Positions 1 to 7,395 of a stretch of DNA of 11,498 bases are shown piece by piece. How positions within the stretch are numbered: position 1 is the first letter of the stretch; every line of letters starts with the position of its first letter. The position numbers were made by a program, and so were the translations under genes. Under the pieces are notes generated by a model. The model did no database searches, was not told the DNA's origin, and saw only the letters and a program-made list of their open reading frames with translations. Origin of the DNA: Bacteroidales bacterium (GTDB lineage Bacteria > Bacteroidota > Bacteroidia > Bacteroidales > UBA10428); contig DAOUOU010000078.1 of assembly GCA_030626465.1 (NCBI GenBank), positions 1 through 11,498 of the forward strand. The letters run 5' to 3'.

Positions 1-41
1 CTCAAACTACAGGATTAAGAGTTAAAAAAGAAAGTATATGA
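1..41 (+). CDS. Possible 3' end of an upstream gene (partial)
   Basis: One frame stays open from the left edge (first full codon at base 3) and ends in TGA at 39-41. The visible tail reads QTTGLRVKKESI. Its stop overlaps the ATG of the next gene (38-40) as ATGA, the usual arrangement of translationally coupled genes, which is the main reason to suspect a real gene. The other two forward frames also end within this stretch, and twelve open codons could occur by chance. The product cannot be recognised. Confidence 0.3.
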   Translation, partial: QTTGLRVKKESI

Positions 42-1597
42 ATCATAAAATAGCACTTTCATCAATCATAAGTTTAATTCTTGTTTTATTTATTGCATCG
101 TGTAATAGGCCTTCTGTGAGTAACAGTGAGAATAGTAATAATTTGCCTGAAATTTTCCCTGATTATACTGATCTTGTTCTGCCACCCAATATAGCCCCAT
201 TGAATTTCACTATTCAGGAGAAAGGGAAAAAGTATTTTGTAGAATTTTCGGGAGATAACAAACAAAGATTTTCAATAAGCACAAAGTCAAAAGATATTAT
301 GATCCCAATAAAAAAATGGAAAAAACTTCTGGCAAATAATATCAGTAATTCGATTCAAACAAATATTTTTATTCTTCAGGAAAACAATATCTGGAAAAGA
401 TACAGTACCATTGAAAACAAGATTGCTTCCGATTCAATAGATCCATTCATCGTATATCGAAGAATAAATCCCGGCATGATTCTATGGGACGATATGGCTA
501 TTGTGCAACGAAGCCTGGAAACTTTCTATGAGTCTGATATCATTTCAAATCAGAACACCGAAAACAATTGTATTCACTGTCATACATTTCAAAACCGGGA
601 CCCTGAAAATATGATCCTCCATATGCGTAGATCACCAAGCGGCACCCTAATTAAAACCAAAGAAAAAACACTCTGGCTTACTACCAAAACAGAATATACA
701 TTATCTTCATTTGCTTATCCTGCATGGCATCCCCAAGGACAGTATATTGCATTTTCTACAAATAAAATACACCAGAATTTCTTTGGTCATGGCAATAGAA
801 TAAATCATGTCAGAGATGATGCCTCCGACATTGTTGTATACGACATCGTAAAAAATGAAGTCTTCACGGATCCGCAAATTGCATCGAGAGATTTTGAAAA
901 TCTTCCTGCGTGGTCTCCGGATGGAAGATACTTGTACTACATACAATGTTCGCACGATTTTAAACACCAGCCCGATAGCATAGAAAAATACGATCTTATG
1001 CGTATTGAGTTTGACGTTGAAAATCATAGTTGGGGTAAACCGGAAATGCTGGTTTCCTCAAAAGAGACCGGTATGAGTGTCTCGTTCCCACAAGTATCTC
1101 CCGATGGTCAGACTGTCCTTTTTTGTCTGGCTGATTACGGATATTTTACTATTAATAATTTTACCAGCAACCTGTATCTTCTTGATCTGGGTACCGGTAA
1201 AATGTCCATACTTCAAGTGAACAGTGATCAGTCGGAGAGTTTTCCATCCTGGTCTGGTAACGGACGATGGATATTATTTGCCAGTAAGCGGTACGATGGA
1301 ATGATTACTTTTCCTTTCCTGAGTTATATTGATTCAACAGGTACTGCACATAAACCATTTGTGGTTCCTCTAAAAAATCCCGGTTCCTACAATACCCGCC
1401 TGACAAACTTCAACAGGCCCGTTTTTATCTCAGACAAAATAAAGCTCACACAGAAAGAAATAGTGAGGATTGCTTACAGAAAAACAGGGAATGTGGTATT
1501 TGATTCCCTGCATGTTGACCTGGATGCTTTGGCCGGTGCCACTGTCAAAAAGGATGCATCGGTGGATGAAGTCCGGACACTCTACAAAAAGAACTAA
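38..1597 (+). CDS. PD40-repeat lipoprotein with a c-type haem motif
   Basis: A 519-residue exported lipoprotein. Residues 1-21 form a lipoprotein signal (hydrophobic core ISLILVLF, lipobox IASC with acylated Cys22). A CIHCH motif (Cys178, Cys181, His182) is a covalent haem c site. Four PD40/TolB-like blade motifs follow at about 225-240, 288-302, 348-363 and 401-417, with PAWSPDGRY and PQVSPDGQT as the clearest, so the C-terminal two thirds is probably a beta-propeller. From memory, Bacteroidales proteins annotated loosely as 'cytochrome c biosynthesis protein' share this layout, including the N-terminal IFPDY and PPNIAPLNF segments. A periplasmic or surface role in electron transfer or protein interaction is inferred; no reaction can be assigned. 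Near the C-terminus DALAGAT (496-502) resembles a flavinylation motif. The start is the ATG at 38, after a purine-rich stretch and possibly coupled to an upstream gene. It converges on the next gene with 17 nt between. Confidence 0.85.
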   Translation: MNHKIALSSIISLILVLFIASCNRPSVSNSENSNNLPEIFPDYTDLVLPPNIAPLNFTIQEKGKKYFVEFSGDNKQRFSISTKSKDIMIPIKKWKKLLANNISNSIQTNIFILQENNIWKRYSTIENKIASDSIDPFIVYRRINPGMILWDDMAIVQRSLETFYESDIISNQNTENNCIHCHTFQNRDPENMILHMRRSPSGTLIKTKEKTLWLTTKTEYTLSSFAYPAWHPQGQYIAFSTNKIHQNFFGHGNRINHVRDDASDIVVYDIVKNEVFTDPQIASRDFENLPAWSPDGRYLYYIQCSHDFKHQPDSIEKYDLMRIEFDVENHSWGKPEMLVSSKETGMSVSFPQVSPDGQTVLFCLADYGYFTINNFTSNLYLLDLGTGKMSILQVNSDQSESFPSWSGNGRWILFASKRYDGMITFPFLSYIDSTGTAHKPFVVPLKNPGSYNTRLTNFNRPVFISDKIKLTQKEIVRIAYRKTGNVVFDSLHVDLDALAGATVKKDASVDEVRTLYKKN

Positions 1598-1614
1598 CCG
1601 GAATAAAATATTAT

Positions 1615-2241
1615 TTAAAATCCCGGTACAGGCACATATGCTTCACGGGGGATCAGACCGGGCGGATTATAATAACCATTTTGCGTTCTTACCTGAAAGC
1701 CAAAAGAAAAAGAATTACTGATCTTATATCGCAAACCTACGCTCATACCCTGGTAATTGTAATTGTATGGATAGGAATGCTGAACAGTTCCCGGAACATC
1801 ATTAATTGATTTATACACTGTTCCATTAATCGTTAACCTGGGAGTTAAAAAGTAAGAACCTTTTGCATACATGAAAGCCCTTGTCATAGGCAATATATTA
1901 TCTGCGTCCCGACCTTGCGAGTATAGCGGATAAAAGGTAGAATGCTCAATGGCAATACCCGCCAATAAATAAAAACGTGGTGTAACTGCATAAGAAAAGC
2001 CTGGTGCAATATAATAGGATGGCCCGTAAAAATAATTTGGCGAATAAGTGAAAGATGTTCCGACTTCCAGATGGGGATGTAATTTTTTTGGCTTAACATC
2101 ATTGAAGTCAGCGGAGGTCTCTTCCTGTTCACCAGTAACTTCAAGCTGATCATTATCGGCTGGTAATTGATCTTGCTGAGCAATGCTGTTTATTCTAAAG
2201 CAAAAAGCAAAAATGAGTATGATTAAAATTGTAACCCTCAT
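1615..2241 (-). CDS. Small predicted outer-membrane beta-barrel protein, function unknown
   Basis: The ATG at 2241 gives 208 residues starting MRVTILIILIFAFCF. The frame extends upstream to a TTG at 2277, but that adds residues in front of an otherwise classical signal peptide, so I prefer the ATG. Cleavage is likely near NSIA|QQ (residues 18-23). An acidic, low-complexity linker (about 24-50) follows. Then come alternating aromatic and polar strands joined by short turns: LEVGTSFTYS, YIAPGFSYAV, FYLLAGIAIEH, AFMYAKGSYF, MSVGLRYKIS, FSFGFQVRTQ. These suggest a small outer-membrane barrel of about eight strands, a common type in Bacteroidota. I do not recognise a named family and assign no function. 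The gene lies downstream of rel but is separated from it by 231 nt containing a probable terminator, so it is likely its own unit. An AT-rich inverted-repeat-like sequence lies just ahead of the start (2247-2265). Confidence 0.7.
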   Translation of the reverse strand: MRVTILIILIFAFCFRINSIAQQDQLPADNDQLEVTGEQEETSADFNDVKPKKLHPHLEVGTSFTYSPNYFYGPSYYIAPGFSYAVTPRFYLLAGIAIEHSTFYPLYSQGRDADNILPMTRAFMYAKGSYFLTPRLTINGTVYKSINDVPGTVQHSYPYNYNYQGMSVGLRYKISNSFSFGFQVRTQNGYYNPPGLIPREAYVPVPGF

Positions 2242-2246
2242 AAGAA

Positions 2247-2265
2247 ATTTGAAATGATTTTGAAT
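2247..2265. repeat. Imperfect copy of the 19-bp palindrome
   Basis: ATTTGAAATGATTTTGAAT matches the perfect palindrome at 5968-5986 at 16 of 19 positions and sits 5 nt ahead of the ATG of the beta-barrel gene. The left arm is identical and the right arm differs at two bases. Both sites are close upstream of leftward genes. In AT-rich DNA this could be chance; a shared regulator is only a possibility. Confidence 0.25.
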
Positions 2266-2380
2266 GTAAATATACAATATTCCATACTAATCAATAAGTA
2301 ATTAATTTCTCTTATCTAATCTATGCTACCCCAACGGAGAGTTATTCTGACAATCCATGAGCAGCAATGAGAATAGCAGT

Positions 2381-2411
2381 TAATAAAAGAAGGTCAGACT
2401 ATGCCAGACCT
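2381..2411 (-). terminator. Probable intrinsic terminator of rel
   Basis: Read on the minus strand, AGGTC and GACCT (2411-2407 and 2395-2391) pair. After one T-T mismatch the stem continues as GGC/GTC (one G-U pair) around a 3-nt loop. TCTTTTATTA follows directly. The element starts 61 nt after the rel stop codon, in the right orientation to end the dehydrogenase-thioesterase-rel transcript. The stem is modest and has the mismatch, so confidence is moderate. Confidence 0.5.
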
Positions 2412-2472
2412 GAATGCCAGCTCACAGTCTTTATGGACGAGAAGGTAGCAGGTTAGTATCAGTTGGCCAATT

Positions 2473-4671
2473 TCACTCGGCACGACTAGCACTATAAATT
2501 CCTTTAATGGAACCTAACTGTTTAATAAGAGAGTCAAGGTGTTCGATATTTCGTACCAGCAAACTGATTTTTCCTCTGAACATACCTTCCTGTTCATCAA
2601 TAGCAATTAATCTTACGTTTACTTTTAAATCTTTTGAGATTACCTCAGATATACTTTTAATAATACGTGCATAATCCTCACCTGTAACCAGTATATCAAC
2701 CGGGAAAATTGATTCCGGGCCACGCCGTGTCCATTTAGCTTTTACAACCCTGTAACCATATTTGCCTATAAGTTGTGCTGCATTAGGGCAGTTTGTTCTG
2801 TGAATTTTGATCCCTTCATGTATTTTTACAAACCCGAATATATTATCGCCCATGATAGGTGAGCAACACCTGGCTAATTTAAAATCAACACTTGCAACTT
2901 TCTCGTCAATAATAAGATAATCTTCACCAGGCTCTCTGGTTGCTGAAGGTTTTCTATTGATCTCCAGTTCTTCCAGAGTAGAAAACTCAGACTCAATCTC
3001 TGCATTTTCAGCGCTAACAAATTCTTTAACTTCCGCCAGATCAATTTTATTAAGAGATATATCGCAATAGAATTCCTGTGCATTTGGCAATTTGTAATGT
3101 TTAAGAAGCTTACGGATAACATCATCGGTGTAATCTATTTTCCAGTTTTTGAATCTTCGTTTTACAATTTCCTTTCCGTTCTCTGCTTCTTTTACTTTAT
3201 CCTCATTAAGTTTTTGCCTTATTTTTTTCTGGGCTTTGGAAGTAACAACAAAATTTAACCAGTCAAGTTTAGGCATTTGATTTTTAGCAGTGAGTATTTC
3301 AACTTTGTCTCCATTTTGTAGTTTGTATCTGATGGGTACTGTTTTTCCGTTTACCTTTGCTCCGGTGCACATTGCGCCGACGTCTGTATGAATATCATAT
3401 GCAAAATCAAGAACGGATGATCCGTCCGGGAATTTACGTAATTCACCCTTGGGAGTGAAAACAAAAATCTCCTTGGCATAAAGACTCAGTTTGAAATCGT
3501 CAATAAAATTATCAGCATCAGGTTCGGGAGTTTCAAGTATCTCTCTTATCTTAATTAACCATTCTTCAAGTCCCTGTTCATCTTCCAATCCTTTGTACTT
3601 CCAATGTGCTGCTACTCCTTTCTCTGCAATTTCATTCATTCTCTCCGAACGAATTTGAACCTCAACCCATCTGCCTTCAGGGCCAATGACTGTGGTATGC
3701 AAAGACTCATAACCATTTGTTTTGGGCACCGATATCCAGTCGCGCAATCGTAAGGGATTGGGTTGATAAATATCTGTGACAGCAGAATATACCTGCCAGC
3801 AATCTGCCTTTTCATTTTTCAACTCACTACGCAAGATAATCCGTAAGGCAAACAAATCATAGATATCTTCATATTCCACCTCCTTCTTCCTCATTTTATT
3901 CCATATGGAATAAATGGATTTCGGCCTACCCTTTATATCAAATTCGAAACCTTGCTTCTCAAGTGCAAGCTTAATAGGATGAATAAATTCAGAAATGAAA
4001 TCCTTACGTGTTTTCATTGTTAATGCCAGTTTTCTGGCAATCATATCATAAGTTGATCGATTTGTGTACTTCAGAGAAATATCTTCCATCTCTGATTTGA
4101 TCAGATAGAGCCCTAATCGATGTGCAAGGGGAGCATACAGGTATGAAGCTTCTGAGGCAATACGAATTTGCTCCTCTTCTTTCATATGCTCCATTTCACG
4201 CATAAGTTCAGTTTGTTCGGCAAGTCTGATAAGGATAACACGAACATCTTTTGCGAGATTCAATAGAAGCTTTCTGAAATTTTCAGCTTGCGAAGATGAT
4301 GTTTCTTTATTTATTTTTGACACCTTCGTGAGCCCGTCAGTAATTATTGCTACAGGATTCCCAAATGTTTTTTTAATTACTCCAACATCAATTTCTTCTT
4401 TCGAATATGCATGGTAGAGGAACAGGCTTATAATGGAAGTATAACCCAATCCGATTTCCCTGACTGCAATTTGAGAAGCATCCAAAACAGAAAGGATTAA
4501 ATCTTTTTTATAGAAAATCTTTTTATCCTTCCTCCTTTCTACCAGGATTAAAAAAGCTTTATCCAATAAATCTTTCGTCCCCTTGATGGTCTGAATGTTT
4601 AATTCATCCAGCAAACCCTGATATCGATCAAGGTATTTCTTACCAATATTCTGAAGTATATCGTCAGACAT
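2473..4671 (-). CDS. relA: RelA/SpoT-family (p)ppGpp synthetase with degenerate hydrolase domain
   Basis: Makes the stringent-response alarmone by moving pyrophosphate from ATP to GDP/GTP; cytosolic and expected to be ribosome-linked. It has 732 residues from the ATG at 4671; a TTG two codons earlier is less likely. Order of parts: pseudo-HD domain (about 28-178), synthetase domain (about 240-365) with GRPKSIYSIWNKM (248-260), YDLFALR (271-277, Asp272), RLRD (308-311), NGYESLH (319-325) and VEVQIR with Glu337; TGS domain (401-463); conserved cysteine motif (Cys602, Cys603, His624, Cys628); C-terminal ACT domain (about 653-732). The hydrolase HDxxED motif reads YHAYSK (86-91), and the later metal and substrate positions are also replaced (Glu152, Leu156). 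(p)ppGpp hydrolysis is therefore not expected and should come from a second Rel elsewhere. RLRD is of the RxKD type usual in bifunctional enzymes, not the ExDD of E. coli RelA. Last gene of a leftward cluster, 62 nt after the thioesterase. Confidence 0.93.
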   Translation of the reverse strand: MSDDILQNIGKKYLDRYQGLLDELNIQTIKGTKDLLDKAFLILVERRKDKKIFYKKDLILSVLDASQIAVREIGLGYTSIISLFLYHAYSKEEIDVGVIKKTFGNPVAIITDGLTKVSKINKETSSSQAENFRKLLLNLAKDVRVILIRLAEQTELMREMEHMKEEEQIRIASEASYLYAPLAHRLGLYLIKSEMEDISLKYTNRSTYDMIARKLALTMKTRKDFISEFIHPIKLALEKQGFEFDIKGRPKSIYSIWNKMRKKEVEYEDIYDLFALRIILRSELKNEKADCWQVYSAVTDIYQPNPLRLRDWISVPKTNGYESLHTTVIGPEGRWVEVQIRSERMNEIAEKGVAAHWKYKGLEDEQGLEEWLIKIREILETPEPDADNFIDDFKLSLYAKEIFVFTPKGELRKFPDGSSVLDFAYDIHTDVGAMCTGAKVNGKTVPIRYKLQNGDKVEILTAKNQMPKLDWLNFVVTSKAQKKIRQKLNEDKVKEAENGKEIVKRRFKNWKIDYTDDVIRKLLKHYKLPNAQEFYCDISLNKIDLAEVKEFVSAENAEIESEFSTLEELEINRKPSATREPGEDYLIIDEKVASVDFKLARCCSPIMGDNIFGFVKIHEGIKIHRTNCPNAAQLIGKYGYRVVKAKWTRRGPESIFPVDILVTGEDYARIIKSISEVISKDLKVNVRLIAIDEQEGMFRGKISLLVRNIEHLDSLIKQLGSIKGIYSASRAE

Positions 4672-4692
4672 GCGCAAAACGGAGATTTAATA

Positions 4693-4700
4693 CAAAATTA
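4693..4700 (-). promoter_or_regulatory. Candidate -7 box of an internal rel promoter
   Basis: The minus strand reads TAATTTTG, a full match to the Bacteroidota -7 consensus TAnnTTTG, 21 nt ahead of the rel ATG in the thioesterase-rel gap. At the expected -33 spacing there is only a T-rich GCTTTTTA, not TTTG, so the promoter is half supported. If real, rel could be expressed apart from the dehydrogenase and thioesterase. Confidence 0.35.
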
Positions 4701-4733
4701 ACAGAATTAAGGTATTTGTAAAAAGCCCGTGAT

Positions 4734-5141
4734 TTAATCAAAATAAGGTGATACAAGTTCAAGAAAAAATGCAGGCACTCGCATGGGCTTTCTCGAACTT
4801 ACATCATAGAATACCAGTGTTGTTCCGGCCTTGCATAATACCTCTCCGGATGAGTTTTCCATTGTATATTCAAACTCTAATTTTGCAGTCGGCTTTTTAG
4901 TAAGTATTGTTTTGATGATCACCTCATCATCATACAAAGCAGGCCGGATGTACTGAACATGCATCTCACGCACAGGGGTTATTATGCCTTCATCTTCCAT
5001 CTCCCGATAAGAAAGGCCCAGTTCGCGAAGAAGCTCTGTTCTTCCGGCTTCAAAATACAGGGCATAATTTCCATGATGCAGATATCCCATTCTGTCTACC
5101 TCGCCATAACGAACTCGAATGTGTATTTCGGATGAGAGCAT
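4734..5141 (-). CDS. Acyl-CoA thioesterase, 4HBT hot-dog family (YbgC/FadM-like)
   Basis: Predicted to hydrolyse an acyl-CoA or related thioester in the cytosol. The 135-residue length is normal for a single hot-dog domain. The diagnostic N-terminal motif is present as YGEVDRMGYLHHGNY (residues 12-26), where Asp16 aligns with the catalytic Asp of 4-hydroxybenzoyl-CoA thioesterases and HHGNY caps the long helix, followed by YFEAGR (29-34). The middle and C-terminal strands (VQYIRPALYDDEV, LEFEYTMENSSGEVL, GTTLVFYD) match the fold. I use the ATG at 5141; a TTG one codon earlier is also in frame. It lies 7 nt after the dehydrogenase stop and is surely co-transcribed with it. Family members act on many acyl groups, so the substrate is unknown; pairing with an SDR suggests fatty-acyl or ketoacyl metabolism, which is inference. 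Confidence 0.88.
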   Translation of the reverse strand: MLSSEIHIRVRYGEVDRMGYLHHGNYALYFEAGRTELLRELGLSYREMEDEGIITPVREMHVQYIRPALYDDEVIIKTILTKKPTAKLEFEYTMENSSGEVLCKAGTTLVFYDVSSRKPMRVPAFFLELVSPYFD

Positions 5142-5148
5142 CAACAGG

Positions 5149-5955
5149 TTATTTTAAAGGTGAGTTAGGTTCACTGGCAAACTTTTTATAAATCACAAGA
5201 TCAGTCAACAGAGGTACAAATCGCTGAAATAGAACCATCAGTTGTCCCTCAATTGACATAATCCTGGTTCTTTTCTTCTTTCTTATGGATCTGATCAGGT
5301 TCCTTGCAACTTCCTCCGGTGAGGTTAATTTTTCTTCCTTTCTGGGTGTTTCACCTTGCTGATTGCCATTTTCATCCAATGCGTATTTACGAATATTGGT
5401 ATTTGTAAAACTGGCTGCCAGCACCATGATATGAACTCCTTTTTTCAGATTTTCAATCCGTACGCTCTCAAGAAACCCGTGCATGGCAAATTTAGAGGCA
5501 GAATAAGCGGATCGTCCGGGAAGACCATGGAATCCGGCAATGGAACTGATACCTACTACTGTCCCTTTTGATTGTTGCAGGTAAGCAAGAGCATATTTGG
5601 TACAGTAAACTGTTCCCCAGAAATTAACATCCATTACTTTTTTCAACACAGAAGTTTCCACGTCTACCAATAATGCTCTCATTGAGATCCCTGCATTATT
5701 AATAAGTATATCAAGTTTTTGGAATTTGTCTATAGTTTTCTGAATAAGTAGTTTACAATCCTCCTCCCTGGTAACATCCGTTTTTACCGCCAAACAATTT
5801 TTGCCTGAACAATCTAATTCATTTGCAATGGCTTCAAGTTTGTCTATTGAGCGAGCCGCCAGAACTACCTTTGCATTCAGGTTTATAAAAGCTTTAGCAC
5901 ATGCGAGTCCTATTCCTGATGAAGCTCCCGTGACAATTACCACTTTGTCTTTCAT
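5149..5955 (-). CDS. Short-chain dehydrogenase/reductase (SDR)
   Basis: NAD(P)-dependent oxidoreductase of the classical SDR family, 268 residues from the ATG at 5955 (MKDKVVIVTG). The frame continues to an ATG at 6021, but the extra 22 residues lie ahead of the Rossmann beta strand, which starts at once in classical SDRs, so the shorter form is preferred. TGASSGIG (9-16) binds the cofactor and NNAG (86-89) is the stabilising motif. The catalytic tetrad is Asn111, Ser138, Tyr151 and Lys155 (YSASK). Arg36 at the end of beta-2 (VLAARS) hints at NADP(H). The C-terminus (about 228-268) carries a basic then hydrophobic segment and ends SEPNSPLK, as in DHRS7-like SDRs that contact membranes or lipids. 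Substrate unknown. First gene of the leftward cluster; divergent from rarA. Confidence 0.88.
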   Translation of the reverse strand: MKDKVVIVTGASSGIGLACAKAFINLNAKVVLAARSIDKLEAIANELDCSGKNCLAVKTDVTREEDCKLLIQKTIDKFQKLDILINNAGISMRALLVDVETSVLKKVMDVNFWGTVYCTKYALAYLQQSKGTVVGISSIAGFHGLPGRSAYSASKFAMHGFLESVRIENLKKGVHIMVLAASFTNTNIRKYALDENGNQQGETPRKEEKLTSPEEVARNLIRSIRKKKRTRIMSIEGQLMVLFQRFVPLLTDLVIYKKFASEPNSPLK

Positions 5956-5967
5956 GATCGATGTATG

Positions 5968-5986
5968 ATTTGAAATAATTTCAAAT
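5968..5986. promoter_or_regulatory. Perfect 19-bp palindrome ahead of the SDR gene, operator candidate
   Basis: ATTTGAAAT and ATTTCAAAT are exact reverse complements around a single central A. The site is 12 nt ahead of the SDR ATG and overlaps the TATATTTG -7-like box (5989-5982), so a dimeric protein bound here could block transcription of the SDR-thioesterase-rel cluster. The one-base centre makes an RNA hairpin function unlikely and a protein-binding site more likely. An imperfect copy lies at 2247-2265. No regulator is identified in the window. Confidence 0.4.
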
Positions 5987-5989
5987 ATA
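5982..5989 (-). promoter_or_regulatory. Candidate -7 box of the SDR-thioesterase promoter
   Basis: The minus strand reads TATATTTG, a full match to TAnnTTTG, placed 26 nt ahead of the SDR ATG. The nearest upstream TTTG (6005-6002) leaves a 12-nt spacer, shorter than the usual 19-21, so the -33 element is not supported. Confidence 0.3.
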
Positions 5990-6046
5990 AAATATACTGG
6001 GCAAACGTAAAAATAAAGCATTGGGATTTCCGGAACTCTTTTTTAT

Positions 6047-6077
6047 TTTCCGAAATCATTAATTGTTAATAAGTTTA
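6047..6077 (+). promoter_or_regulatory. Weak candidate promoter of rarA
   Basis: TTTC (6047-6050) and TAAGTTTA (6070-6077) are 19 nt apart, a one-mismatch fit to each half of the Bacteroidota pattern TTTG...TAnnTTTG, and end 18 nt before the rarA ATG. The position is sensible but the match is weak in AT-rich DNA. Confidence 0.22.
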
Positions 6078-6095
6078 CAGCTATATACGCAAACA

Positions 6096-7385
6096 ATGCT
6101 GACGAATCAACCACTTGCCGATCGTATGCGTCCTGTAACGCTTGACCAATTTATAGGACAGGAACATCTTGTGGGAAAGGGTGCCATTATAAGGCAGGTC
6201 ATAGAATCAGGTCAGCTACCTTCATTTATTCTCTGGGGTCCGCCGGGAGTAGGTAAAACCACACTGGCAAGAATCATTGCGAATGTTCTTAACCGGCCAT
6301 TTTATATTCTTAGTGCTGTAAACTCCGGAGTAAAAGATGTGAGAGAGACCATTGAGAAAGCCAAAAAGCAACAATTCTTCAATAAACCAAATGCTATTCT
6401 GTTTATTGATGAGATACACCGGTTTAGCAAATCGCAACAGGATAGTCTCCTGAGTGCAGTAGAACAAGGCATTGTTACCCTGATTGGAGCTACTACCGAA
6501 AATCCCTCATTTGAAGTAATTTCTCCTCTCCTTTCCAGGTGCCAGGTTTATGTTCTCAAACCACTCGATAAAGAAGAACTAATGAAATTGCTCGATAATG
6601 CCATCAGGAACGATAAATATATCAACAAAATAAAAATAAACATAAAAGAAAACGATGCTCTTCTTCGCTTTTCGGGTGGCGACGGAAGAAAGCTGCTGAA
6701 TATACTTGAGCTTGTTGTAGCCTCGAATGATCTTGCTGACAAAAAAAAGCTTGTATTGACCAACGAGCTGGTTACAAGCCGTTTACAGGAAAATATTGCA
6801 TTTTATGATAAAAACGGAGAGCTGCATTACGATATCATCTCAGCATTTATTAAATCGGTGCGCGGAAGTGATCCTAACGCTGCCGTATATTGGCTTGCGC
6901 GGATGGTAGAAGGAGGTGAAGATCCGAAGTTTATTGCCCGTAGGCTTGTTATTCTGGCTGCTGAAGATATCGGACTTGCCAATCCGAATGCCCTCTTGCT
7001 GGCGAATTCCTGTTTTGATGCAATCCATAAAATAGGCTGGCCTGAATCTCGTATCATACTCTCTGAAGCAACCATCTATCTGGCCAATTCACCAAAAAGT
7101 AATTCTGCTTACAAGGCAATAAACGACGCACAGTCGCTTATAAATGACACCGGTGACCTTCCTGTACCTCTTCATTTGCGTAATGCCCCTACTTCGCTGA
7201 TGAAAGAACTGGGATACGGGAAAGATTATAAATACGCTCACGAATACGATGAGCATTTTATCGATGAGAATTACCTTCCTGATAAATTAAGCGGAAAAAA
7301 AATATATCATCCGCAAGACAATGTTCATGAACAAAAATTCCTTGAACGACTTAAAAAACTCTGGAATAAAAGATACAAGTATTAA
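6096..7385 (+). CDS. rarA: Replication-associated recombination protein RarA (MgsA), AAA+ ATPase
   Basis: AAA+ ATPase of the clamp-loader-like RarA/MgsA/WRNIP1 family, acting at stalled replication forks and interacting with SSB in studied members. It has 429 residues, near the family norm. The N-terminus PLADRMRPVTLDQFIGQEHL (6-25) is diagnostic. Walker A is GPPGVGKTT (48-56), Walker B ILFIDEIH (101-108), sensor 1 GATTENPSF (131-139) and the arginine finger is likely Arg148 in LLSRC. The C-terminal oligomerisation domain is intact, with YDIISAFIKSVRGSDP (245-260) and AAEDIGLANPNAL (288-300). I chose the ATG at 6096; an in-frame TTG at 6063 would add 11 residues not expected before the conserved start. 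It stands alone on its strand, divergent from the SDR gene and ending 10 nt from the convergent CotH gene. Confidence 0.95.
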   Translation: MLTNQPLADRMRPVTLDQFIGQEHLVGKGAIIRQVIESGQLPSFILWGPPGVGKTTLARIIANVLNRPFYILSAVNSGVKDVRETIEKAKKQQFFNKPNAILFIDEIHRFSKSQQDSLLSAVEQGIVTLIGATTENPSFEVISPLLSRCQVYVLKPLDKEELMKLLDNAIRNDKYINKIKINIKENDALLRFSGGDGRKLLNILELVVASNDLADKKKLVLTNELVTSRLQENIAFYDKNGELHYDIISAFIKSVRGSDPNAAVYWLARMVEGGEDPKFIARRLVILAAEDIGLANPNALLLANSCFDAIHKIGWPESRIILSEATIYLANSPKSNSAYKAINDAQSLINDTGDLPVPLHLRNAPTSLMKELGYGKDYKYAHEYDEHFIDENYLPDKLSGKKIYHPQDNVHEQKFLERLKKLWNKRYKY

Positions 7386-7395
7386 GTGAATTTAT

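Noticed and set aside
707..1027. A 106-codon open frame on the minus strand inside the PD40 lipoprotein gene
   Set aside because: It is antisense to a gene with clear domain motifs, and its translation shows no family features.
1598..1626. CCGG...CCGG flanking an AT-rich stretch between the convergent genes, as a bidirectional terminator
   Set aside because: CCGG is self-complementary, so the two copies can pair, but the stem breaks after four pairs and the loop is long. Support is too weak to list.
2367..2456. A 29-residue plus-strand ORF in the rel to beta-barrel gap
   Set aside because: It overlaps the rel terminator on the opposite strand, and its length is expected by chance.
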